15,443 bases of DNA. It comes from JAFGED01 sp964551295 (GTDB lineage: Bacteria; Chloroflexota; Anaerolineae; B4-G1). Shown here piece by piece: positions 1 to 7,652 of this stretch (positions within the stretch are counted from its first letter, which is position 1; every line of letters starts with the position of its first letter). The translations under genes were made by a program, and so were the position numbers. The stretch lies in NCBI GenBank assembly GCA_964551295.1, contig CAZKDJ010000091.1, positions 1-15,443 on the forward strand. The letters run 5' to 3'. The notes beneath the pieces are model-generated. The model saw only the letters and a list, made by a program, of their open reading frames with translations. It was not told the DNA's origin and did not search any database.

Positions 1-1017
1 GTCGTGTTGCCTCCCGACACGACTGCCCTGCGCATCTACGACGGCAACAATTATCCACCAAGTGATACCTACATCACGCCCGACCAGTACTGGGAAAGCG
101 CCGACGGCATCACTCATACGCGCAGCGTCGCCGATACGGATTGGTTCGATTCTTCCACCTGGACGTGGTGCGGGCAAGCCGGGTCCTACTCGGAGACCCA
201 AATTCAGGAATATCTCGACACCATGGCCCAGTTCGAGGTGGATTATCCGGACATGCGCTTCATCCTGATGACGGGGCACACGGATGGTACGGGGCCTGGT
301 GGCACCCTTTACCGGAATAATGGCATGATACGGCAGTATGCCATCGATCACGACATGGTGTTGTTTGACTTTGCCGATATCGAGACGTACGATCCGCTGG
401 GGGGCGGGCCGTATCTGAACAATGGCGAAGGTACCTGCACGTGGTGTGCGGATTTTTGCGCTGCGCATCCAGAGTACTGCACGGACTTGCCAAGCTCATG
501 CGGCCATTCCAACAGCCCGCCAGAGGCCCGGTTGTTCTGCAAGCTCAAGGGAAACGCTTTCTGGTGGATGATGGCCCGCCTGGCGGGGTGGAGCGGGCCG
601 GGGGGCGCGGTCGATCTGTCTCTTTCGACCAAGGAGGTGAGCCAAGGAACGGCGGATCAGGGCGACGTGCTGACCTACACGATCCAGGTGGCGAGCCCGG
701 TTCCCATCAGTACGACTGCCACTCTGACCGATGTGCTTCCCTCTGGGCTGACCTACATGCCGGGCACGCTCACCGCTACGGTGGGCACGGTGGATGCATC
801 CCACCCGCCCATCCTTACGTGGTTTGGGATTCTAACCTCCACGCCACTGGTCACCGTGACCTACGCCGCGACCGTGGATACGCCCCTCTCTCAGGTGATC
901 AGCAACACGGTTAGCATTACAGCTTCTGGTAGCGAGCCTGTTACGCGCACGGCGACTGTCCTCGTCAATCCGCTCCAGGTCTGGCTGCCCCTGGTGCTGA
1001 GGGAGGTGAGACAATGA
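1..1017 (+). CDS. Secreted SGNH/GDSL-like protein with DUF11 domain, 5' partial
   Basis: The reading frame is open from base 1 and the true start lies upstream; the GTG at 4 has no support as a start. The first ~195 residues look like an extracellular hydrolase-like domain. They hold a beta-strand FILMTGHTDG, a later VLFDFADIE strand, and a Cys-rich stretch (CTWCADFC, CTDLPSSCGHS) ending in KGNAFWWMMARLAGW. From memory this pattern belongs to SGNH/GDSL-like proteins of Chloroflexota and Planctomycetes. The His in CGHS could be catalytic, but the nucleophile block would lie upstream of the window. Residues ~204-325 form a DUF11-type beta-sandwich, with GDVLTYTIQV and a conserved LPSGLTY turn. 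The protein ends in VWLPLVLREVRQ, a variant of the tail shared across the window. The stop overlaps the start of the next gene, so the two are probably co-translated. The DUF11 call is firm; the hydrolase call is tentative. Confidence 0.7.
   Translation, partial: VVLPPDTTALRIYDGNNYPPSDTYITPDQYWESADGITHTRSVADTDWFDSSTWTWCGQAGSYSETQIQEYLDTMAQFEVDYPDMRFILMTGHTDGTGPGGTLYRNNGMIRQYAIDHDMVLFDFADIETYDPLGGGPYLNNGEGTCTWCADFCAAHPEYCTDLPSSCGHSNSPPEARLFCKLKGNAFWWMMARLAGWSGPGGAVDLSLSTKEVSQGTADQGDVLTYTIQVASPVPISTTATLTDVLPSGLTYMPGTLTATVGTVDASHPPILTWFGILTSTPLVTVTYAATVDTPLSQVISNTVSITASGSEPVTRTATVLVNPLQVWLPLVLREVRQ
979..1014 (+). other. C-terminal tail VWLPLVLREVRQ on a DUF11 carrier
   Basis: These codons give VWLPLVLRE followed by VRQ. 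The core matches the tail of the Fn3-like modules, but the domain before it is a DUF11 sandwich. The extra residues come from a GAGGTGAGACAATGA sequence that also provides the ribosome binding site and overlapping start of the next gene. Confidence 0.75.
1000..1016 (+). promoter_or_regulatory. Ribosome binding site and ATGA stop/start overlap between genes 1 and 2
   Basis: AGGGAGGTGAG (1000-1010) lies three bases before the ATG at 1014, and the upstream TGA is at 1015-1017. The four-base overlap and a strong site inside the upstream gene point to translational coupling. A second in-frame ATG at 1017 has better spacing and could be the real start, which would remove one Met. Confidence 0.7.
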
Positions 1018-2975
1018 TGAAAGGCAGACGTTTAGGCCTGTTGGCGCTTCTGATGGCCTTTGGCCTGGTGCCCGGGGTTGGGCCTGGGCCATCCCTGCAC
1101 GCAGCGGTCTCCGCCATCGAGGAGCCGGTGCTCAAGTGGCAGCACGGCGGGTGCTACAGCTCCTGGTGCGAGACCGGTTGGTACTCTTCGCCCGCCGTGG
1201 CCGACCTGGATGATGACGGAACGATGGAGGTTATCGCCGGGGCGTACTCGGTCTTTGTCCTCAATGGCGAGGATGGCACGGAGCAGTGGGCGGACAATCC
1301 TACCGGCGATCGCGTGTGGCCGGGGGTGGTCGTCGCTGATATCGACGACGACGGCGACCTGGAGTTCATCACCGCACATGGCCAAGGATATTTGAACGTC
1401 TTTGATCACGCCGGGAACATTGTCTGGACGCGCCGTCCTGTGTCGAACGAACTACGTGGACTCTCGGTCTATGACCTGGATGACGATGGCACGTTGGATA
1501 TCATCGTGACGGCTGCATGTGGCAGCCGGACCAATACCTGGGTCTATGATCACAACGGGAACGCACGCTCCGGCTGGCCCCAGTTGAACAACGATAGTGG
1601 CTATGCCTGGGGTGTCTTTAACGACAACGCCGCTATCGGTGACCTGGACGACGATGGGATGGGCGAGATCGTGGTGCCCTCTGACATGCACTACATCTGC
1701 GCCTACGAGGCGAACGGCGTGCAGATCCCGGCGAACGGGATGTACGGCGACAAAGCCTGGGGCAGAGTGGGTGTCTGGGAAGATCTGACTGTCGAGCTGC
1801 GCGGCTGGGGTCGCTGCAACGGCGAGCGGGCAGAAAGCTATCGCACTAACTTTGCCGATGGACCGGCGGTCATTGCCGACGTCGATGGGAACGGTACGAT
1901 GGAGGTCGTGGCGACCGGCAACGTGTACGATTGCCACGCCGGGTATCCACCCAGCCGGTATATGGGTGTCTATGTCTTTAACGCTGACCGCAGCCGCTTT
2001 AACTCCAGTGGGTATAGCTGGGACACGGTGCCCATCAACACCGGTGCACCATTGAGCGAGGACTGGACCGTCATCGAGAGTGCTATGCCCAATCCAGCCC
2101 TGGCCGACCTGGATGGCGATGGCGAGCTGGAGATCGTCTATGCCTCCTACGATGGCCGCGTGCACGCCTTCTGGCTTGACCAGAGTGGGTGGACGTACTC
2201 GGTCTACACCGGCGGTACCTACCGCTTCGCCTCCGAGCCGGTCGTGGCCGACCTGGATAACGACGGACACGCCGAGGTGATCTTTGGGTCGTGGGTGCGC
2301 AAGGGCTCCAACCAGACTGGCAAGCTGCACATCCTGGATTACCAGGGCAACGTCGTGCATGAGGTGAACTTGCCCGTGGCGTTTGGTAGTCCTGACTGGA
2401 ACGGCGCGCTGGCCGCCCCGACCCTGGCCAACATCGACAGCGACCCCGACCTGGAGGTGGTGCTCAACACCGCTCACTCCGGCGTCGTGGCCTACGAGCT
2501 GCCCGGCACGGCGGACGCCCGCGTGCTGTGGGGCACGGGGCGGGGCAACTACCAGCGCACGGGGTCGATCCTGCAGGGCTCGCTGCGATCCGCGCAGGTG
2601 AGCGTCCAGCCGACGCTGGCCAATCCGGGCGACACGCTGGCCTACACCATCCTACTGAAGAATACCGGTGAGACTTTGCCCTCCGCCCGGGTTACCAGCA
2701 CCCTGCCCGCCGAGGTGACCTACGCGGGCGATCTGTGGGCTTCCTCCGGCAGTTTTGGCGAGGCGGGCGGGGTGATCACGTGGACGGGGGCTGTCACCAC
2801 TGACGTGCCCGTCACCATCACCTACAGCGCCGACGTCGATGGCGGGCTCATCGATCCCACGGCTATCATCAATCCGGTGCTGATTGACGACGGTTTGGGG
2901 AACGTGGATGAACGTCTGGCAATAAGCATCGTTAACGGACTGTCCAGCTATCTTCCGCTGGTCAGCAAGGAATAA
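1014..2975 (+). CDS. Secreted FG-GAP/VCBS-repeat beta-propeller with DUF11 domain
   Basis: This 653-residue protein has an N-terminal signal peptide (basic MMKGRR, hydrophobic LLALLMAFGL, likely cleavage near residue 31). Eight acidic loops recur at about residues 64, 109, 154, 210, 289, 365, 413 and 473, for example ADLDDDGTMEV, ADIDDDGDLEF and ADLDGDGELEI. Each is followed by a hydrophobic strand. This is the calcium-binding DxDxDG signature of FG-GAP/VCBS (integrin-alpha-like) propeller blades. The last loop (NIDSDPDLEV) is degenerate. Residues ~528-640 form a DUF11-like beta-sandwich (GDTLAYTILLKNTGE), and the chain ends in SSYLPLVSKE. The ATG start overlaps the upstream stop as ATGA, with GGGAGGTGAG just before it. 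The likely role is extracellular binding or structure, with the ions stabilising the fold; no catalytic motif is visible. Family assignment is firm, ligand unknown. Confidence 0.92.
   Translation: MMKGRRLGLLALLMAFGLVPGVGPGPSLHAAVSAIEEPVLKWQHGGCYSSWCETGWYSSPAVADLDDDGTMEVIAGAYSVFVLNGEDGTEQWADNPTGDRVWPGVVVADIDDDGDLEFITAHGQGYLNVFDHAGNIVWTRRPVSNELRGLSVYDLDDDGTLDIIVTAACGSRTNTWVYDHNGNARSGWPQLNNDSGYAWGVFNDNAAIGDLDDDGMGEIVVPSDMHYICAYEANGVQIPANGMYGDKAWGRVGVWEDLTVELRGWGRCNGERAESYRTNFADGPAVIADVDGNGTMEVVATGNVYDCHAGYPPSRYMGVYVFNADRSRFNSSGYSWDTVPINTGAPLSEDWTVIESAMPNPALADLDGDGELEIVYASYDGRVHAFWLDQSGWTYSVYTGGTYRFASEPVVADLDNDGHAEVIFGSWVRKGSNQTGKLHILDYQGNVVHEVNLPVAFGSPDWNGALAAPTLANIDSDPDLEVVLNTAHSGVVAYELPGTADARVLWGTGRGNYQRTGSILQGSLRSAQVSVQPTLANPGDTLAYTILLKNTGETLPSARVTSTLPAEVTYAGDLWASSGSFGEAGGVITWTGAVTTDVPVTITYSADVDGGLIDPTAIINPVLIDDGLGNVDERLAISIVNGLSSYLPLVSKE
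2949..2972 (+). other. C-terminal tail YLPLVSKE on a DUF11 carrier
   Basis: The propeller protein ends in YLPLVSKE, again behind a DUF11 domain rather than the Fn3-like module. It lacks the final Asp. Confidence 0.75.
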
Positions 2976-3006
2976 CGGCCCACCGCCTATGAATGGAGGA
3001 TAGTGC

Positions 3007-5241
3007 ATGGGGAAAAGTGTTTGCATGCTTGTTTTGCTAGCGGCTTTGATTCTTTTCCCCATGCACACGACCCACGCTGCTGCTGCGGTGAGCCTGTATG
3101 GCACCTTTCACGCGATGGGCGTCATTGTTACCATCGACGCTGCCGATGACCCGGACGAGGATGCCACGGCGAGTGTGGCGTATCGCGTCAATGGGAGCGG
3201 CGCGTATCGCCAGGGTTTTCCGCTTTCGCGCATCGGGGATACCCGCTTTGTGGGCAGCCTCTTCTGGCTGGAGCCGGGTACGGCCTACGACGTGCGCGTC
3301 ACGTTCAGCGATCCCGACGGCCCGCTGGATGGCACGAGTGTGAACGGCACGGCGTCGACGCGGGCCGAGATCGCGATTCCTACGCCGGACGATTCGTACT
3401 ACGTCAGTCCCACTGGCGGCGGAACCGCGTGCACTTTTGGGGCGCCGTGTTCGCTGGTGTATGGCCTGAGTCAGGCCCAGCCTGGCGACGAGGTGGTCCT
3501 GCGCGGCGGTGTTTACTATCAAGGCGAAATCGGTCTACCCTGCTCCGGCATCGCGGGCACACCGATCTTGATCCGCGCCCACGCGGGCGAGGCACCTATT
3601 CTGGATGGCGGCGACCCGGATACGTTTAACTGGACCGCGCAAGGCAGTGGCGTCTACCGCACCACGGTCAACGTCCCCAATACACATCTCGTTCTAGCTG
3701 ACGGGCAGCGGCTTTTCCCTTATGAGAGCCTGTCCAACCTGCAAACCCTCAGCCGTGACGGCACGCCCGGCTTCTACGCCGACGGCACCACGCTCTACGT
3801 CCACCTGGCGGGCGATGCCAATCCCAACAGCACAGATATAGTCGTTTCGCAATACACGTCCGCGTTCACTGTTGACGGGGTGAACCACATATACTTCATC
3901 GACCTGACCTTCCGCCACTACGGGCAGGGATCATACCCCAAGGTGATCTACCTCAACAATGCCAGCGATTGCCTGATCCAGGGCTGCACCTTCGCCCACA
4001 ACGACCTGGGCATCGGCATCAAGCGCGAATCGCACCGCAACGTGATCCAAGATAACGAGTTCTACGATACGATCTTTACCTGGCCCTGGGACGATATCAA
4101 GGAACTGGGCGGTCTGGAGGATGGCGGCATCACTTTCTACGATCCGGTCACCGGGCGCGGCAACGTGATCCGCCGCAACGTCTTCCACGATGACTTCGAT
4201 GGCTTCGGCGTGTGTCCTTCTGATACCGCCGCAGTGACCAACGAGACCGACGTCTACGAGAATATCGTCTACAACATGGGCGACGACGGGATGGAGACCG
4301 ACGGCCGGTGCAGCAACGTGCGCATCTGGGGCAACACGTTCCACGACGTGCTGATGGGCATCTCCCTGGCGCCGGTCTATAATGGGCCGGTGTACGCGAT
4401 CCGCAATCTGATCTACCGCACTGGCGTGGGGAACAACGACTACACCGGCAGCCCCTTCAAGTTCAACAGCGGGTACGACACCTCTGGCCCGATGTACCTT
4501 TTCCACAATACCGCCGACGCCGCGTTGACAGCGCCTCGCAGCAATGGCTTATACGTCAAAGAGCCGGGCACGTGGGAACTGATCTATGCCCGCAACAACG
4601 TCTGGGCCGGCACCAACTATGCGCTCAGCAACTCCAACCCCAGTCAACCACTCGACCTGGACTATGACGACCTGTATACTACGCAGGCCGGTGAGTTAGC
4701 CTGGTGGAGCGGTCTGCCCGACCGCCACTTGAACACCCTGGCCGAGCTGCAGGCTGTCACGGGGCAAGAGTTACACGGTCTCAGCGTCGCGCCTGGATTT
4801 GCCGACGCCGCAGGTGGCGACTACACGCTGGATGACTCCAGCGACTTGATTGACGCAGGGCTGCTCATCCCTGGCATCAACGACGAATACGAGGGAGCGG
4901 CGCCCGACATTGGCGCATTTGAGTTTGTGCCCAGGCTGGAGCTGTATGGCAGGCCGGGCGATCAGACCATCTATCTGGACTGGGTCGTTAACGGGACGCT
5001 GCCTGTGACGGCGACGTGGCGTGTCGAGTATTACAGTCAAACCGTTGCCTCGACCGTCGTGGCGACGGATTCGCTCGCCAGCACTGCCCGGTCCTACACG
5101 CTGACGGGCCTGGAAAACTACCGCTTGTACACAGTCACACTTGATGCGGTGGTTGATACCACGTCTATCCTGACCGATTCGGTGCGCGCGATGCCGACGG
5201 ATATTTTTGTATATCTACCGCTGATACAACGAGAGTATTGA
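3007..5241 (+). CDS. Secreted Fn3-like + right-handed beta-helix protein with C-terminal tail module
   Basis: This 744-residue protein starts at ATG 3007, six bases after GGAGGA (2995-3000). Residues 1-~24 are a signal peptide (LVLLAALILF, cleavage near THA-A). Residues ~28-112 look like a fibronectin-III/Ig domain (LEPGTAYDVRVTFSD). At ~118 the motif YYVSPTGGG opens a parallel beta-helix of the pectate-lyase/DUF1565 type: QPGDEVVLRGGVYYQG, then repeated Asn-rich rungs such as CLIQGCTFAHNDLGIGI, NVIQDNEFYDT, NVIRRNVFHDDFDGFG and VRIWGNTFHDV. The helix ends with PDIGAFEFVP, the usual cap of these proteins. Residues 644-744 are the shared C-terminal module, ending IFVYLPLIQREY. The known family includes polysaccharide lyases, hydrolases and adhesins. 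I cannot assign catalytic residues, so substrate and activity are open. Confidence 0.9.
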   Translation: MGKSVCMLVLLAALILFPMHTTHAAAAVSLYGTFHAMGVIVTIDAADDPDEDATASVAYRVNGSGAYRQGFPLSRIGDTRFVGSLFWLEPGTAYDVRVTFSDPDGPLDGTSVNGTASTRAEIAIPTPDDSYYVSPTGGGTACTFGAPCSLVYGLSQAQPGDEVVLRGGVYYQGEIGLPCSGIAGTPILIRAHAGEAPILDGGDPDTFNWTAQGSGVYRTTVNVPNTHLVLADGQRLFPYESLSNLQTLSRDGTPGFYADGTTLYVHLAGDANPNSTDIVVSQYTSAFTVDGVNHIYFIDLTFRHYGQGSYPKVIYLNNASDCLIQGCTFAHNDLGIGIKRESHRNVIQDNEFYDTIFTWPWDDIKELGGLEDGGITFYDPVTGRGNVIRRNVFHDDFDGFGVCPSDTAAVTNETDVYENIVYNMGDDGMETDGRCSNVRIWGNTFHDVLMGISLAPVYNGPVYAIRNLIYRTGVGNNDYTGSPFKFNSGYDTSGPMYLFHNTADAALTAPRSNGLYVKEPGTWELIYARNNVWAGTNYALSNSNPSQPLDLDYDDLYTTQAGELAWWSGLPDRHLNTLAELQAVTGQELHGLSVAPGFADAAGGDYTLDDSSDLIDAGLLIPGINDEYEGAAPDIGAFEFVPRLELYGRPGDQTIYLDWVVNGTLPVTATWRVEYYSQTVASTVVATDSLASTARSYTLTGLENYRLYTVTLDAVVDTTSILTDSVRAMPTDIFVYLPLIQREY
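4936..5238 (+). repeat. C-terminal Fn3-like tail module, copy 1 (gene at 3007)
   Basis: This copy encodes 101 residues, from LELYGRPGDQTIYLDW to FVYLPLIQREY. Landmarks shared with the other copies are a Gly/Pro-Gly-Asp turn, a strand ending in LDW, TATWRVEYY, an ARxYxLTGLEN turn, YTVTL, and DSVRAMPTD before the tail. It ends in Tyr where most copies end in Asp. Confidence 0.9.
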
Positions 5242-5361
5242 CGCTATTACCTTCGCTGGGGAGATAAATTGCCTTTCAGTTCTTCCCTGTGCCCCGGCGG
5301 TGAGAGGTGGAATTTTGGCGTGCAGTTGATACGTCTCACGGGATTGAGAGGAAACAGTACG

Positions 5362-7641
5362 ATGAAGAAATTTGGGGCCTTTACATTGGTTCTCACCCTG
5401 ACTTTACTGGCGACGCCGGGGCTAGGGGCATCGGGTTCGCCGCTGCCTGAAGAAGCATTTGGTAGCTTGGCTGCTGACATATATGTCGATGGAGCACTGG
5501 ACGCAAACTGTACGACGGGGAATTACTCCATCGTCAACCGGGACTGTTCCGGCAGTGATGGCGACGCCTATACTACCATCCAAGAGGGCGTGGACGCCAG
5601 CCAGCCCGGAGACGTTGTCCAGGTGCGCGGGGATATCTACTATGAGCAGGTGGATATCCAGGTAAACGGTACGGCCGCAAATCGGATCACCATCCAAAAC
5701 TACCCTGGCGAGACACCCATTTTGGAAGGCACCCAAGTTTTGACCGGTTGGGTGCAATGTGCTGCCGACGATCCGCACCTGGCCGTGCAGGGTGAAGTGA
5801 ATCCCCAGTATGCACACATATACCGGACGTCGGTCAGTGCGCTTCCGGCGTCTCAGAATCCAAACGTGGGCAATCTGGTCGTGCTTTATGAAGACGGAGA
5901 CTTTATGCTGCCGGCCCAGGATCCCGATCAGAGCATGATTATCCAGAACCAGAAGCTGTTCATACCCATCGAAGAGGAGTCTGTAGGTCTGACCGAGTAT
6001 CTGATCGATTCCGACACTTTGACCCAGGTGGATAACTATTGGGCCGGCGCAGACGTCTGGGTGTGGCTGCACGCGCAGAATAATACGATCCATTCCCACC
6101 GCATCGTTTCTTCCAGCCAGGCGCAGCACAGCGTCACGTTTGAAGCCCCCCTCTCCGCGCCCCTGGCGGTCAGCGGATATACCCATCCAGATGCCTATTC
6201 AATTTACAACCATCCACACCTGCTGGATCAGCCCGGCGAGTACTTTTACACGCCCGAGCCCGATGGGAGCGGAGACTATTGGATCTATGTGTGGCCGAGA
6301 GACACCGATCATCTGACAAGTGGCATTGGAATCAATGATGAGCAGATAGGGTTTTTCCCGCACCAGGGGTTTGGGAATTATGTGACCATCGACGGGTTTG
6401 AAATTCGCGGGTTCAGTGGAAACTGGACCCGCAACGGCGGTGTCATCGTGCCGTATTCCTACAATCACGCGGGACTCGAGGTAAAAAATTGCCACATCCA
6501 TCACAATTATGGGGATGGAATCAACCTTTACCAAGGCTCGGACGACCTGGTTGAAAACAACACAATCGACATGAATTTCGGCGCCGGGTTGCAGGGCCTC
6601 AACCATACAAATCTGATCGTCAAGTATAACACCGTTAGAAATCACGAAGGAACCAACGTCTCCTTTCGTGGAAATGAGAGAATGGAGATCATCGGCAACC
6701 GGATTGGTGGCTTCCTGGGCACACACGGGAACGGCATGGCCATCTACGATGGGTGCAATGACGTCCTGGTAGCCGATAATATCATCACTATTGAAAGGAA
6801 TGTCCCTCTGACCTTTAACACGATGGGCGACCTGGTGTTGTGTAACAACGTGCTCTACAGCGGCGATTCGACGCGGATCATTGCTTCATGGAGCATGGGA
6901 ACAGGATATCACCTTGCGTTCAACAACTTGATTCTGGGCGCCGATACGGAGAACGCGACCTATTTTCGCACCACGGGGAACAAGGTGTTCCGCAATAATA
7001 TCGTCGATGGCGGTTCTTTGGGTGGAGACGGCGCGCTGGAATCGACCTATAATATGTACACCGCGTTTGCCTGGGACCAACCCGCGCTGCATCCCACAGA
7101 AATTGACGCCCGAGGAGTGAGCAAGGGTGAACTATTCGAGGACTATGCCGGTCTCGATTTTCACCCACGGCAAAACAGCCCGGCGAGAAATGCGGGGGTC
7201 TCAATGGCGGACGTTATTCAGGACTATGGACTGACAACCCTGTTTCCAGCCTACGACTTTTATACCGACCTGGATGGAAACGCGCGCCCGGTCGCAGGTG
7301 GATGGGATCTCGGCCCATACCAATTTGTTCCCTACCTGCAACTCCACGGCGCCCCGGCCGACCGGGCTATTCACCTGACCTGGGACGTCAACGCTAATCT
7401 GCCCACCACCGCTACCTGGCGCATCGCGTATTACAGCCGGACGGTTGCTTCGACCGTCGTGGCAACCGACACCTTGACTCACACCGCTCGTGCCTACACG
7501 TTGACCGGGCTGACCAACGGCGCGTGGTACACCGCCACGCTCAACGCGATGGTGGATACAACGCCCTGGCTGACCGACACGGTGCGCGTGATGCCGACCG
7601 ACGTTTTCGTCTACCTGCCGCTGGTCCTGAGACAGGATTGA
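5362..7641 (+). CDS. Secreted right-handed beta-helix protein with C-terminal tail module
   Basis: I place the start at ATG 5362 (759 residues). It has GAGAGGA (5346-5352) nine bases upstream and opens directly into a signal peptide, MKKFGAFTLVLTLTLLATPG with cleavage near residue 24. A TTG at 5269 would add 31 residues ahead of the signal and is unlikely. The body starts with IYVDGALDANC and QPGDVVQVRGDIYYEQVDI, the usual entrance to a parallel beta-helix. It continues through rungs such as HAGLEVKNCHIHHNYGDGIN, DDLVENNTIDMNFGAG, LIVKYNTVRNHEG and DVLVADNIITIE. It closes with WDLGPYQFVP. Residues 659-759 are the shared module, ending VFVYLPLVLRQD. Parts of the body are clearly more AT-rich than the neighbouring genes and its own 3' module. 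Probable polysaccharide-active enzyme or adhesin; the specific activity is unknown. Confidence 0.9.
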   Translation: MKKFGAFTLVLTLTLLATPGLGASGSPLPEEAFGSLAADIYVDGALDANCTTGNYSIVNRDCSGSDGDAYTTIQEGVDASQPGDVVQVRGDIYYEQVDIQVNGTAANRITIQNYPGETPILEGTQVLTGWVQCAADDPHLAVQGEVNPQYAHIYRTSVSALPASQNPNVGNLVVLYEDGDFMLPAQDPDQSMIIQNQKLFIPIEEESVGLTEYLIDSDTLTQVDNYWAGADVWVWLHAQNNTIHSHRIVSSSQAQHSVTFEAPLSAPLAVSGYTHPDAYSIYNHPHLLDQPGEYFYTPEPDGSGDYWIYVWPRDTDHLTSGIGINDEQIGFFPHQGFGNYVTIDGFEIRGFSGNWTRNGGVIVPYSYNHAGLEVKNCHIHHNYGDGINLYQGSDDLVENNTIDMNFGAGLQGLNHTNLIVKYNTVRNHEGTNVSFRGNERMEIIGNRIGGFLGTHGNGMAIYDGCNDVLVADNIITIERNVPLTFNTMGDLVLCNNVLYSGDSTRIIASWSMGTGYHLAFNNLILGADTENATYFRTTGNKVFRNNIVDGGSLGGDGALESTYNMYTAFAWDQPALHPTEIDARGVSKGELFEDYAGLDFHPRQNSPARNAGVSMADVIQDYGLTTLFPAYDFYTDLDGNARPVAGGWDLGPYQFVPYLQLHGAPADRAIHLTWDVNANLPTTATWRIAYYSRTVASTVVATDTLTHTARAYTLTGLTNGAWYTATLNAMVDTTPWLTDTVRVMPTDVFVYLPLVLRQD
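7336..7638 (+). repeat. C-terminal Fn3-like tail module, copy 2 (gene at 5362)
   Basis: This copy encodes 101 residues, from LQLHGAPADRAIHLTW to FVYLPLVLRQD. It is closest to copy 1: both hold TVASTVVATD and TLTGL, and the DNA is similar there. The tail has Gln where most copies have Glu. Confidence 0.9.
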
Positions 7642-7652
7642 GAGGGGGCACG

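Noticed and set aside
1452..2477. Long open frame of 341 codons on the minus strand
   Set aside because: It lies fully opposite the propeller gene, and its Val/Asp/Ile-rich pattern mirrors the acidic repeats. No Shine-Dalgarno or sensible domain is seen.
1014..2500. EF-hand protein or dockerin reading of the acidic repeats at 1203-2450
   Set aside because: The DxDxDG loops are followed by single hydrophobic strands at ~45-80 residue spacing, as in FG-GAP/VCBS blades, not by paired helices or a 60-residue dockerin pair.
5301..5340. Inverted repeat GTGAGA (5301-5306) / TCTCAC (5335-5340) in the 120-base gap
   Set aside because: Six bases with a 28-base spacer is expected by chance, and there is no T-run after it.
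5269..5361. TTG start at 5269 for the gene at 5362
   Set aside because: It would bury the signal peptide, while ATG 5362 has GAGAGGA at good spacing.
7524..7652. Upstream extension of the gene at 7653 into the previous gene
   Set aside because: It would put 43 Arg-rich residues before a clear signal peptide and overlap the previous module by over 100 bases. ATG 7653 has its own ribosome binding site.
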